From positions 1 through 9,168 of the forward strand of contig CACZPD010000143.1 of NCBI GenBank assembly GCA_902782955.1: a stretch of 9,168 bases of DNA, written 5' to 3'. Numbering within the stretch: the first letter of the stretch is position 1; each line of letters starts with the position of its first letter. The position numbers and the translations under genes are program-made. Below, piece after piece: positions 1 through 7,020 of the stretch. Source of the DNA: an uncultured Erysipelotrichaceae bacterium. GTDB lineage: Bacteria > Bacillota_I > Bacilli_A > Erysipelotrichales > Erysipelotrichaceae. Below the pieces are notes generated by a model that saw only the letters and a list, made by a program, of their open reading frames with translations, ran no database searches and was not told the DNA's origin.

Positions 1-666
1 GAGATTGACCGGATGTCTGAGCGGCAGGTTCCATACCGGGAATGTTTCAAATTTGGCATAACCGGATTTGATGCCGTTGGCCTGGTCATGATACAGCTGG
101 GAAATACATGTCGCCATTTTGCCGGAACCCGGTCCGGGTGCGGTAACGACGATCAGCCTGCGCTGCGTCTTGATATACTGGTTCTTTCCGAGGCCTTCCC
201 CGGATACGATGTAATCTACATCGATCGGATACCCTGCGATCGGATAATGCAGATAGTAGGGGATCTCGCTGCTTTTCAGCTGACGTATGAATGCATCGGC
301 GGAAGGCTGATGCGTGTACTGCGTAATGACGACACTGCCGACAAACAGGCCGAGGGCATGCAGGGCGTCGACCATGCGGAATACTTCCTGGTCATAGCTG
401 ATCCCGAGATCTCCGCGCGATTTGGACTGCTCAATGCTGTTGGCGTTGATGCAGATAATGAGTTCCACATCATCCTTCAGTTCCGTAAGCAGACGGATCT
501 TATTGTTGGGTTCATACCCGGGCAGTACTCTGGCCGCATGGAAGTCCTCGAACATCTTGCCGCCGAATTCCAGGTAAAGCTTACCCTGAAACATCTTGAT
601 TCTGTCCAGAATCTTATCTCTCTGAAGCTGCAAATAACGATCTGAATCAAAAGCGATCTTTCTCAT
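1..666 (-). CDS. UPF0371 (DUF1846) family protein, N-terminal part, truncated by window edge
   Basis: Reading leftward from the ATG at 666-664 gives 222 codons without a stop, and the gene continues beyond base 1. Family members are about 500 residues, so a bit under half is visible. Recognisable features are the N-terminal IAFDSDRYL, the LYLEFGGK segment (residues 30-37), [18 protein letters not shown] (43-60), a [11 protein letters not shown] stretch (145-155), the glycine-rich APGPGSGK loop (176-183) followed by [11 protein letters not shown], and [12 protein letters not shown] (205-216). These match what I know of UPF0371/DUF1846, a conserved Firmicutes/Actinobacteria family whose biochemical role I cannot state. 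The glycine-rich loop resembles a P-loop and suggests nucleotide or phosphate binding, which is inference. A GAGGT ribosome binding site (674-678) sits 7 nt before the ATG. The gene is divergent from the Nudix-led unit. No signal peptide or membrane segment is seen, so it is probably cytoplasmic. Family assignment is firm; function is unknown. Confidence 0.9.
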   Translation of the reverse strand, partial: MRKIAFDSDRYLQLQRDKILDRIKMFQGKLYLEFGGKMFEDFHAARVLPGYEPNNKIRLLTELKDDVELIICINANSIEQSKSRGDLGISYDQEVFRMVDALHALGLFVGSVVITQYTHQPSADAFIRQLKSSEIPYYLHYPIAGYPIDVDYIVSGEGLGKNQYIKTQRRLIVVTAPGPGSGKMATCISQLYHDQANGIKSGYAKFETFPVWNLPLRHPVNL

Positions 667-670
667 AAAA

Positions 671-697
671 ATTACCTCAATAAACAAAAGTATAACA
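671..697 (-). promoter_or_regulatory. Extended -10 promoter and RBS for the UPF0371 gene
   Basis: On the minus strand, TATACT (694-689) is preceded by TG at 697-696 with one base between, which is the TGn extended -10 arrangement. No good -35 hexamer lies 16-18 bp upstream, which fits extended -10 dependence. The predicted transcript would start near 682 and have a leader of about 16 nt carrying GAGGT (678-674). This is a prediction from consensus matching only. Confidence 0.5.
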
Positions 698-717
698 GAA
701 ATATTCATGATTTCTTA

Positions 718-723
718 TATAAT
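718..723 (+). promoter_or_regulatory. Candidate -10 box for the Nudix-led operon
   Basis: A perfect TATAAT lies at 718-723 in the 84-nt divergent region. The -35 position (about 695-700, ACAGAA) is a poor match to TTGACA, so strength is uncertain. Transcription would begin near 730, so the in-frame GTG at 730 would sit at the very 5' end of the message. That argues for translation starting at the later ATG (751). It overlaps the region used by the divergent UPF0371 promoter, so the two may compete or share regulation. Confidence 0.45.
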
Positions 724-737
724 ATTTTTGTGGAAAC

Positions 738-741
738 GGGG
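738..741 (+). promoter_or_regulatory. RBS that decides the Nudix start
   Basis: GGGG (within cGGGGaat) has 9 nt before ATG 751 but only 3 nt before ATG 745, and lies downstream of GTG 730. It therefore supports initiation at 751. Confidence 0.55.
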
Positions 742-750
742 AATATGCAG

Positions 751-1155
751 ATGAAACAGGAAAAATCATGCGGGGCAGTAGTAACAGATACAAATGGAAG
801 ATATCTTGTTATCCAACAGGTCCAGGGTCACTGGTGCTTTCCGAAGGGACATACGGAAAACAATGAAACAGAAGCGGAAACTGCGCTTCGCGAGATCCGG
901 GAAGAGACAGGATATGATGTTGAATTGCTGGATGGATTCCGGTATACGCTTTCCTATTCTCCTGCACCGGGCATCATGAAGGAAGTCGTCTATTTCGCTG
1001 CGCAGTTAAAAGGCGGTTCGGGCAGAAATCAGGAAGAGGAAGTCAGCGCGATATACTGGATGGATCCTGAAGAAGTCAGAAACTGCATTACCTATGAAAA
1101 CGACAGGAACCTGTTTGAGGCTGTATATGCGTTTCTTGAGAAAGGACAAAAATGA
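751..1155 (+). CDS. Nudix hydrolase, Ap4A-hydrolase-like
   Basis: This is a 134-residue Nudix protein expected to hydrolyse a nucleoside diphosphate linked to another group. The complete Nudix box is present at residues 33-55: G33, E39, then REIREETGY (47-55), matching GX5EX7REUXEEXGU, so the Mg-binding glutamates are intact. It is preceded by WCFPKGH (28-34), a pattern typical of bis(5'-nucleosyl)-tetraphosphatase members, which makes diadenosine polyphosphate clean-up the most likely role; substrate remains inference. The N-terminus KSCGAVV is the usual first strand. I chose ATG 751 because GGGG at 738-741 lies 9 nt upstream. ATG 745 is too close to that site, and GTG 730 would lie at the predicted transcript start. 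The stop codon overlaps the next start (ATGA at 1152-1155), implying translational coupling. It is the first gene of a probable six-gene unit. Confidence 0.9.
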   Translation: MKQEKSCGAVVTDTNGRYLVIQQVQGHWCFPKGHTENNETEAETALREIREETGYDVELLDGFRYTLSYSPAPGIMKEVVYFAAQLKGGSGRNQEEEVSAIYWMDPEEVRNCITYENDRNLFEAVYAFLEKGQK

Positions 1156-2027
1156 TCTCTCTTGTTTCGGGAAATCGTTACGACGTAAGGGAACTGACGG
1201 AACGTATCATTGAATTGACAGGTGATCCGTGGTTCCGCAAAAACCGGTCTCTGGTCAATGTTCTGACAGCGGACGGGACACCGGCTGCGCTGGAGATACA
1301 TTCCTGTGAAAACAGGATCGTACAGTTCCATCTTTGTTTTTTTGCCGATCTCCCGCTTCAGGAACTGCGTCATATTTTCTGGAATTATGAGGAAACACTG
1401 ATCAGGACATATCAGCCTCTGAAACTGCTGGCATACGGATGTGATCCGTTCCTGACCGCAAGGCTGAAGGAAAATCTGTATTATGCCAAAGGTCGGAGCT
1501 GGATGCGGATCCTGGAACCGTGGCGGCTCCGGATGAGTGATCTCTGTTTCGATGATGAAGGATTTATCATAGACCAGGGAAGGATGGAATCCATTCCTTT
1601 CGGATGGTTCAATACAAAGGATAAAGGATGCGGCTGGATCGCCGCGTATAATCTGCTGAAACTCAACGGCAGAACACAGCCGATGCAGAAAGTAGCGGAA
1701 TCGCTCGGCAGAAGGGCAGTCATGGGTGCTGTTGCCGGAGAAGCGTTTTCCGTCCTGTATGTCTGGCTCCGTCTGCAGGGAATGCCGGTCTCACTGACAC
1801 TTCCCGGCAACAGGGCAGCTGAAAAAGCTATGCTTTCCGGAAAAAACGGCATACTTTTATATACACACCGGAATGGTCTGCATTATGTTCTCTACGAGAA
1901 TCTCGGTAACGGGAAGATGCATTTCTTCAATGCCGTATACGGCAGGAAAATGCATATTGAGGAACCCGGCGAGTTTATACGGAAGAACTGTTTTCTTCCG
2001 CTTACCATGGTGATCTGCGTGAAGTGA
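1152..2027 (+). CDS. Uncharacterised protein with papain/C39-like cysteine hydrolase signature
   Basis: This 291-residue protein is not one I recognise by name. Its C-terminal half carries a papain-fold-like pattern: N154-TKDKG-C160-GWIAAYN, then LHYVLYEN (His244), then FFNAVYG (Asn260). The distance from N154 to C160 is six residues, the same as from the oxyanion glutamine to the nucleophilic cysteine in papain, and the GCGxxAAyN-like helix start is also found in C39-like peptidases. The expected Gln is Asn here. A Cys-His-Asn triad (160/244/260) is therefore plausible, but it is inferred from motif order only. The first 150 residues (with conserved-looking LLAYGCDPF and WMRILEPWRLRMSDL) match nothing I know and may form a substrate or partner domain. 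No signal peptide or membrane helix is visible, so it is probably cytoplasmic. The start overlaps the Nudix stop by 4 nt. The downstream glucosaminidase gene begins 22 nt later. Confidence 0.7.
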   Translation: MISLVSGNRYDVRELTERIIELTGDPWFRKNRSLVNVLTADGTPAALEIHSCENRIVQFHLCFFADLPLQELRHIFWNYEETLIRTYQPLKLLAYGCDPFLTARLKENLYYAKGRSWMRILEPWRLRMSDLCFDDEGFIIDQGRMESIPFGWFNTKDKGCGWIAAYNLLKLNGRTQPMQKVAESLGRRAVMGAVAGEAFSVLYVWLRLQGMPVSLTLPGNRAAEKAMLSGKNGILLYTHRNGLHYVLYENLGNGKMHFFNAVYGRKMHIEEPGEFIRKNCFLPLTMVICVK

Positions 2028-2034
2028 AACGGAT

Positions 2035-2043
2035 AAGGTGAGG
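2035..2043 (+). promoter_or_regulatory. RBS that decides the glucosaminidase start
   Basis: AAGGTGAGG lies 6 nt before ATG 2050. The in-frame GTG at 2038 and ATG at 2044 fall inside or directly against this site, so ATG 2050 (protein MKKTDKILIAF...) is the best start and gives a classical signal peptide. Confidence 0.7.
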
Positions 2044-2049
2044 ATGCTT

Positions 2050-4797
2050 ATGAAAAAGACAGATAAAATACTGATCGCTTTCCTGGCTGCGGCTGTCTCA
2101 GCCGCTGTCCCGCGTATGGAAGTGCATGCGGAAATGAGTGTTCCGTCTGACGGAAGGTATTACCTTGCGGACAGTGTCAGCGAAGAAGTCTATTATGAAT
2201 CCTACGGAAGCTACGCCGAAGCATCCGGGGCTTTTGAGAATGTCCGCACTGATTATGATAACCTTTGCATTTACAAAGACGGCAGGATCCTGCGGGCGGA
2301 ATATGCCCTGGTCTATATCCGTCAGACAGATGCCTGTGACTATAACGTCACCTATCAGTCTGAGGACAGGAAAGAAAACGGCTATACAAACGGCTGCTTC
2401 GGAAAAGACGCCCTGTATCTCGATACAGATTCCACCGGAAACTCTGTTCTTTTTGAACTGAGCGGGGTCCGCGGATGGATGTCACTGGATGACTGCGAGA
2501 TCGTTCCGGAAGAAAAAACCGGATCTGTACGTACTTCATGGACAGTCAGGAACAGAAAACTGATCCATCACATTCAGACAGGCATCGGAAACATGAATGT
2601 CGACCTGGATCTGGGAGAGGCTGATGCCGCATTGCCGGATGGTGATTATTACAGTTATGACAGTCATTATTTCTACAGCACAGATGCATTCCGGGATATG
2701 ACGGAAGATCTGCGTAACGGGAAACACAAATACAGCGTCAACGCTGATGATCCTTACTATAACTATTTTATGTATCTATCCCACCGATCTCTGACTTCCT
2801 ATTCCGCTGATGATGTAAACAAACTCTTTACGGAAAAATACGGTCTTCGTCAGACAATGGATCATTACCGCGACAGAAACGGCGACAGCGCGGACGATAC
2901 GCTGAACCGTTCCCAGTTTTACGGTATATTCCCGTCATTCTGGGAATACCAGTATGAATACGGAGCCAATGCCATGATGATGCTGGCGCTGTCATCCAAT
3001 GAATCTGCCTACGGACGAAGCGCTTTTGCATACCGGAAAAACAATCTGTTCGGACATGCGGCATATGACAGTGATGCGGAAAAGAGTTCATCCAAATACA
3101 ACAGTCCGGAAAGGTCGGTACTTTCACATGCCAAGAATTATATCTCCGATCTGTACTGCAATCCTTCCTCCTATACATATCACGGTCCTCATTTCGGCAA
3201 TAAAGCCGGCGGAATGAATGTTTCATACGCATCTGATCCGTACTGGGGAGAAAAGGCGGCCGCTATCCTGGGCTCCTATGACAGGGATCTCGGCGATAAG
3301 GATAAAGGGCGCTATACGATCGGTCTTGTGCTGGATCACGCATCTGTAAAGGTATACGGGGCTCCCAACAGTGACGCAAAGGAACTGTACAGGACACCGG
3401 ATACGGCAGAATATGCTTTTGTCATACTCGGGGAAGTGAATGGTTATTACCGTATCCAGAGTGATATTTCAGTCTTCTCAGACGCATATGATTTCAAGCA
3501 GGATGTCGGGTATATCAAAAAGAATGATGTTGACCAGGTGATCGACGGTTCCGCCGATACGGAATCGCTCACATATCACGCGGTAACTTTCAACGCCGAC
3601 GGCGGCAAATTCAATGACGGCACGGCGGAAAAGAAATACATGATCCCGGATGGCAGCAACGCTTACGCGGATGAACCGGTCAAAAAGGGAATGCTGTTTA
3701 CCGGATGGGATAAGGAAACGGATCATATCACCACCGATACGGTATTCAAGGCAAAATATGCCAAGATCAGTAATATGGAACTCACCGGCATACCGCAGAC
3801 GGAGTATGAACAGGATGACCGGCTGAATCTGAAAGGCGGCACAGTACAGCTGCAGCTGCCAGGGGGTGAGACGAAGACAGTACCGCTGACAACCTCAATG
3901 GTAAGCGGATTTGATCTTTCCAAAACAGGTGAGCAGACCGTCACGGTCAAATACGCAGGAAGTTCCGTATCATATGATATCCTCGTCCGTGAGAAAGAAG
4001 AAAAAGATACGTCAGCCCTGCAGGAAGAGATGAATGAGATCTCTGAGATGTACGCAGGAACCGAAGCCCTGTACAAGAATGACGTAGACAGGATCCTGTC
4101 TTTCAAGAAAAAACTTGAGAAGGAAGAATTCTATCCGACCGGGGAGGATGCTTACCGGTTTGAGAAACTCGTCCGGATGGCTGCCGGCAACCGGATCACT
4201 TATTCCATCAACAATGATCCGATGAACCTCGGGGTCTCCGGCATCCTGATGCAGGATGACCTGGGCAATCCGGGATCAGTCAATTTCTTTAAGCGTGACT
4301 CCTATGTGATCACAGTTGACAGACACGGCGAAGATGACATGCTGGCGCAGTGTGCAATGATCGCTGAAAGTACAGGCAGAACAGTCGTTCATCCGGTCCG
4401 CATCACCATCCGCAAAAATTACAGGACCTGGGAAAGTCATGAAGGACTTCGTTTCTCTCTGGAAAAACCGGCAGATGACCTGGACGGCGATCTGTATGAA
4501 GTTTTTGAAGTATCGGAAGACGGTGACATTACAGCATGCATCACGCATCAGGATTCGTTAAGAATCTCATTTGAGGCGATGAACGGGGGACAATTCGTGC
4601 TGATGCGCCGCAAGGGACAGAATGTCCGGGAAAGCCAGCTGATCAGTGATACGCTGACATATGAGAATACACAGAGGGAAACAGCAGTTTCAGTATTTGC
4701 GGCAGTTGCGTGCGGCGCACTCGCGCTTATATTCCTCATCATCCTGCGGATCCTGAAAGGAAGAAAGTTCAGAAGGAAGAAAAAGAATGATAAATAA
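2050..4797 (+). CDS. Secreted, membrane-anchored glucosaminidase (GH73-like) with InlB B-repeat and Ig-like domains
   Basis: A 915-residue surface protein predicted to cleave N-acetylglucosaminyl bonds in peptidoglycan. Order of parts: signal peptide (1-27, KK then hydrophobic core, cleavage after VHA); an N-terminal module around 56-153 with GYTNGCFGKDALYL and VRGWM; a YYSYDSHYFY linker (200-209) leading to YYNYFMYLSHRS; the glucosaminidase domain (about 290-412). In that domain, LALSSNESAYG holds the likely catalytic Glu318, followed by KNNLFGH and YASDPYWGEK. Next come an SH3-like segment (421-496), a Listeria-Bacteroides/InlB B repeat (508-572; VTFNADGG, FTGWDKE, FKAKY) and a bacterial Ig-like fold (573-647). 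A charged helical region and an unrecognised domain follow (about 650-865), then a transmembrane helix (about 879-900) with a KGRKFRRKKKNDK tail that should stay cytoplasmic. No LPXTG motif is present, so anchoring is by the membrane helix. The stop lies inside the next gene (11 nt overlap). Confidence 0.88.
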   Translation: MKKTDKILIAFLAAAVSAAVPRMEVHAEMSVPSDGRYYLADSVSEEVYYESYGSYAEASGAFENVRTDYDNLCIYKDGRILRAEYALVYIRQTDACDYNVTYQSEDRKENGYTNGCFGKDALYLDTDSTGNSVLFELSGVRGWMSLDDCEIVPEEKTGSVRTSWTVRNRKLIHHIQTGIGNMNVDLDLGEADAALPDGDYYSYDSHYFYSTDAFRDMTEDLRNGKHKYSVNADDPYYNYFMYLSHRSLTSYSADDVNKLFTEKYGLRQTMDHYRDRNGDSADDTLNRSQFYGIFPSFWEYQYEYGANAMMMLALSSNESAYGRSAFAYRKNNLFGHAAYDSDAEKSSSKYNSPERSVLSHAKNYISDLYCNPSSYTYHGPHFGNKAGGMNVSYASDPYWGEKAAAILGSYDRDLGDKDKGRYTIGLVLDHASVKVYGAPNSDAKELYRTPDTAEYAFVILGEVNGYYRIQSDISVFSDAYDFKQDVGYIKKNDVDQVIDGSADTESLTYHAVTFNADGGKFNDGTAEKKYMIPDGSNAYADEPVKKGMLFTGWDKETDHITTDTVFKAKYAKISNMELTGIPQTEYEQDDRLNLKGGTVQLQLPGGETKTVPLTTSMVSGFDLSKTGEQTVTVKYAGSSVSYDILVREKEEKDTSALQEEMNEISEMYAGTEALYKNDVDRILSFKKKLEKEEFYPTGEDAYRFEKLVRMAAGNRITYSINNDPMNLGVSGILMQDDLGNPGSVNFFKRDSYVITVDRHGEDDMLAQCAMIAESTGRTVVHPVRITIRKNYRTWESHEGLRFSLEKPADDLDGDLYEVFEVSEDGDITACITHQDSLRISFEAMNGGQFVLMRRKGQNVRESQLISDTLTYENTQRETAVSVFAAVACGALALIFLIILRILKGRKFRRKKKNDK

Positions 4798-5062
4798 AAA
4801 AGTACCTCTGGATCAGATCCGTTATGAAGAAAAGGAAACCGGGGATCTGCTTCAAAGTATCCGGGAACGCGGTGTAGCTATCCCGGTACAGGTGGATGAA
4901 GAGGAAAACGGTTATGTATGCGTTGACGGGCATAAAAGACTGAGTGCATGCGCAGTACTCGCGGAAGAAGACGCGAAATTTGCCATGGTCCCCGTTATGA
5001 TCCGGAATAACTATACGAAAGCAGGGAGCGGTTTCTGGGGGAACACCCGGAACAAACATTGA
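4787..5062 (+). CDS. Small stand-alone ParB N-terminal-like domain protein
   Basis: A 91-residue protein that is almost entirely a ParB/Srx-like domain. VPLDQI at the start, DLLQSIRERGVAIPVQV (20-36) and VDGHKRLSAC (46-55) follow the usual order of ParB N-terminal domains, with DGHKRLSA in the place of the phosphate-binding GERRxRA motif. There is no helix-turn-helix or dimerisation domain, so it cannot be a full partition protein. The tail ends in a basic glycine-rich TKAGSGFWGNTRNKH. It could be a nucleotide-binding or nuclease-like accessory, but nothing in the sequence fixes a role. The start overlaps the end of the glucosaminidase gene by 11 nt, with an AGAAGGAAG purine-rich site upstream of its ATG inside that gene. 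The stop is 1 nt before the RluB start, so the two are probably translationally coupled. Confidence 0.8.
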   Translation: MINKKVPLDQIRYEEKETGDLLQSIRERGVAIPVQVDEEENGYVCVDGHKRLSACAVLAEEDAKFAMVPVMIRNNYTKAGSGFWGNTRNKH

Positions 5063-5063
5063 T

Positions 5064-5819
5064 ATGACAGAAAGATTGCAGAAAGTAATAGCCAGGTCAG
5101 GCATTGCCTCCAGACGCAAGGCAGAAGAGCTGATCCTGAGCGGAAAAGTAAAAGTGAACGGAACCGTCGTAAGGGAAATGGGTGTCAAAGTTTCCCCGCA
5201 GGATGAGATCACTGTCAACGGACAGGTTCTCAAAGAAGAGGAAAAAGTATATTACCTCCTGAACAAGCCGGCAAAAACGATCTGTTCACTGCAGGATGAA
5301 AAAGGGCGTGATACCGTCATGCGCTGTTTTGAAGGCGTACAGGAAAGGATATTTCCTGTGGGAAGGCTGGACTATGATACGACCGGTCTGCTGATCATGA
5401 CGAACGACGGTGATTTCGCGAATATCATGATGCATCCGAGAAACCATATCCTGAAGACCTATGAAGTTGTTGTGGAAGGCATCCTGAGTGACGAAATGGC
5501 GATCAGGCTCGAAAAAGGAATCGACCTGGAGGACGGCAAAACCCTGCCTGCGAATGTTGAAATTACGGAGCGTTCCAAAAAGAAAAACAGGACCGCAGCG
5601 CGCATCACGATCCAGGAAGGCAGGAACCGTGAGATCCGCCGTATGATGGAATACTTCGGATGTACTGTGAAGCAGCTGAAACGGGTGCAGTACGGGTTCC
5701 TGACATTGGGAAACCTGAAACAGGGTGAATACAGACGTATCAGAAGTTATGAAGTCCGCAAGCTCAGGGAAATCGCCTCAAGGGAAACCGTCGTATATTT
5801 TAATGAGGATTATCTTTAG
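5064..5819 (+). CDS. rluB: 23S rRNA pseudouridine synthase, RluB/RsuA family
   Basis: A 251-residue enzyme that isomerises uridine to pseudouridine in ribosomal RNA. An N-terminal S4 RNA-binding domain (about 2-60, RLQKVIARSGIASRRKAEE) is followed by the synthase domain, starting at YYLLNKPA. GRLDYDTTGLL (100-110) holds the catalytic Asp103. EGRNREIRRM (185-194), LKRVQYG and LGNLKQGEYR are the conserved C-terminal elements of this family. Length and order are normal for RluB. The exact target (RluB at 23S U2605 versus RluE/RsuA-type positions, E. coli numbering) cannot be decided from this window, but the stand-alone S4-containing form in Bacillota is usually called RluB. No strong ribosome binding site precedes ATG 5064, and the ParB-like stop lies 1 nt upstream, so initiation probably depends on coupling. 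The C-terminal tail after about 235 (ETVVYFNEDYL) looks lineage-specific. Confidence 0.93.
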   Translation: MTERLQKVIARSGIASRRKAEELILSGKVKVNGTVVREMGVKVSPQDEITVNGQVLKEEEKVYYLLNKPAKTICSLQDEKGRDTVMRCFEGVQERIFPVGRLDYDTTGLLIMTNDGDFANIMMHPRNHILKTYEVVVEGILSDEMAIRLEKGIDLEDGKTLPANVEITERSKKKNRTAARITIQEGRNREIRRMMEYFGCTVKQLKRVQYGFLTLGNLKQGEYRRIRSYEVRKLREIASRETVVYFNEDYL

Positions 5820-5846
5820 ATATAAAGAAAGGCTGCCAGCGAAAAT

Positions 5847-6953
5847 ATGACAAACATGCTCGATTATATCGCCTGGAGAGGTGATCTGTCCTTTGTTCTG
5901 GATCCGGTCAATGAGATTGACAATCTCATTTTTTCAACATTGGCCTATCTTCATATGGACGATCTGATCGAACCGGAAGAAAGAATAACGATAGAAGAGC
6001 TGTTTGAACGGTACAAGGCAGCAGGGGAGATCCCCCTGACAACCCTGTATGATCCGGCCCCGCTTCTGACCGCCGCTGCCGCAAGCAGACGTTTCCGAAA
6101 TGTGATCTGCCGTGATTATGAGAGTATTACAGATGAAAAAACCCATCTGCAGTTCTCTGCTGTTATATTCGAACTCGGTGCAGGTACGGTATTCGCGGCT
6201 TTCCGCGGCACGGATTTTTCCATGACCGGATGGCGTGAGGATTTTTACATGACAACAGATACGGAAATACCGGCGCATCGCTGTTCCGTAGACTATCTGA
6301 ACAGGACCTGCGGCCGCGGTGTCCGTAGAGTATATACGGGAGGCCATTCAAAAGGCGGGAACCTGGCAGTATATGCCGGAGCTTTCTGTTCCCCGTCGAT
6401 CCGACGGAAGATCCGCCGCATCTATTCTGATGACGGACCGGGATTTCTGTACAATATACTGCGTACAAAAGAGATACAGCAGGCATTTAAAAAGACAGTG
6501 CATATCATTCCCGAAAACAGCATAATCGGACTGCTTCTGCCGAATCAGGAAGATCCCCTGATCGTCCGTACCTCCAAAAAAGTAATGGAATCCCATGATC
6601 CGTATTCATGGAATGTAATGGGAAATACCTTTGAAAAAGCGGAAGAACTGGCTGCCGTCAGTGTATTTATGATCGATGTATTCAACCGCTGGCTCAGCTC
6701 GATCTCCGATGAAAAAAGAAAGATGTTTATCGATACGATATTTGACGCGTGCATCGATGCGGGCATCAATTCTACCATCCAGCTGCATGAGAATCCTGTC
6801 GCAACCTACTCCGCTTTGCTCAGCGCGCTGAACAAGACGGATCCCGAAATGAAGAAACTTGTCAGCGATCTGGTTGTACAGCTTGGAAAAACAGGATCCG
6901 GTGCTTTTGTCGAAGAAATCATGAAAGTATTTCATAAAGAGAAAAATGAATGA
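5847..6953 (+). CDS. Mbeg1-like (DUF2974) alpha/beta hydrolase, lipase-like
   Basis: A 368-residue protein of the Mbeg1-like/DUF2974 group within the lipase-like alpha/beta hydrolases. Visible elements are the N-terminal VNEIDNLIFSTLAYL (21-35), typical of the group, FAAFRGTD (116-123, oxyanion region), GHSKGGNLAVYAG (166-178) with nucleophile Ser168, SDDGPGF (194-200) with a candidate acid Asp195/196, and ESHDPYSW (248-255) with candidate His250. The catalytic triad therefore appears complete. The natural substrate of this family is not known to me; an ester or lipid is inferred. The region after 260 is helical and variable. No signal peptide is seen. AGAAAGG (5826-5832) precedes the ATG with a rather long 14-nt gap. 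The first 30 codons contain a terminator-like hairpin, described separately. It is the last gene of the operon, and its stop codon lies in the terminator hairpin. Confidence 0.85.
   Translation: MTNMLDYIAWRGDLSFVLDPVNEIDNLIFSTLAYLHMDDLIEPEERITIEELFERYKAAGEIPLTTLYDPAPLLTAAAASRRFRNVICRDYESITDEKTHLQFSAVIFELGAGTVFAAFRGTDFSMTGWREDFYMTTDTEIPAHRCSVDYLNRTCGRGVRRVYTGGHSKGGNLAVYAGAFCSPSIRRKIRRIYSDDGPGFLYNILRTKEIQQAFKKTVHIIPENSIIGLLLPNQEDPLIVRTSKKVMESHDPYSWNVMGNTFEKAEELAAVSVFMIDVFNRWLSSISDEKRKMFIDTIFDACIDAGINSTIQLHENPVATYSALLSALNKTDPEMKKLVSDLVVQLGKTGSGAFVEEIMKVFHKEKNE
5910..5934 (+). other. Terminator-like hairpin inside the start of the Mbeg1-like gene
   Basis: AATGAGATTG and CAATCTCATT form a perfect 10-bp inverted repeat separated by one A; realistically this is a 9-bp stem with a GAC loop. 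It is followed by a run of six T (5929-5934). It encodes residues 22-30 of the hydrolase (NEIDNLIFS), so it is coding. The shape is that of an intrinsic terminator, but the stem is A/T-rich and it lies 63 nt into a gene, where translating ribosomes would normally prevent folding. Confidence 0.45.
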
Positions 6954-6996
6954 TACTTCATTTTCATGAAAACAGATTCATTTTTCTTTTTTTTTT
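6940..6996 (+). terminator. Rho-independent terminator of the six-gene unit
   Basis: AGAAAAATGAAT (6940-6951) pairs perfectly with ATTCATTTTTCT (6976-6987), and the right arm runs into ten T (6987-6996). The 24-nt loop contains the palindrome TTTTCATGAAAA (6961-6972). A shorter alternative stem, AAAATGAA (6943-6950) with TTCATTTT (6957-6964), competes with it. GC content is low, so it may be leaky, but position (over the stop codon of the last gene) and T tract fit termination. Confidence 0.65.
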
Positions 6997-7009
6997 CGTT
7001 ATTCCGTCG

Positions 7010-7015
7010 TATAGT
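7010..7015 (+). promoter_or_regulatory. Weak candidate -10 box for the LeuA-like operon
   Basis: TATAGT matches TATAAT at five of six positions. The -35 position 17 bp upstream falls in the terminator T tract (TTTTTT, 6987-6992), a poor match. Transcription from it would start near 7022. Some independent promoter is expected because a terminator lies upstream, but this one is uncertain. Confidence 0.3.
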
Positions 7016-7020
7016 TTATG

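Noticed and set aside
13..645. 210-codon open frame on the plus strand opposite the UPF0371 gene.
   Set aside because: The minus strand encodes clear UPF0371 motifs throughout; the plus frame has no recognisable domain and no ribosome binding site.
730..750. Upstream starts (GTG 730, ATG 745) for the Nudix gene.
   Set aside because: GTG 730 lies at the predicted transcript start and ATG 745 is only 3 nt from the GGGG site; Nudix relatives begin near MKQEKSCGA.
1980..2000. Perfect 8-bp hairpin CGGAAGAA / TTCTTCCG with a 5-nt loop near the end of the cysteine-hydrolase-like gene.
   Set aside because: No T run follows and it lies inside coding sequence, so it is not a terminator; possibly chance or a minor mRNA structure.
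3847..3858. Palindrome CAGCTGCAGCTG inside the glucosaminidase gene.
   Set aside because: It encodes a QLQL-type stretch in the Ig-like domain; short, isolated and best explained by codon choice.
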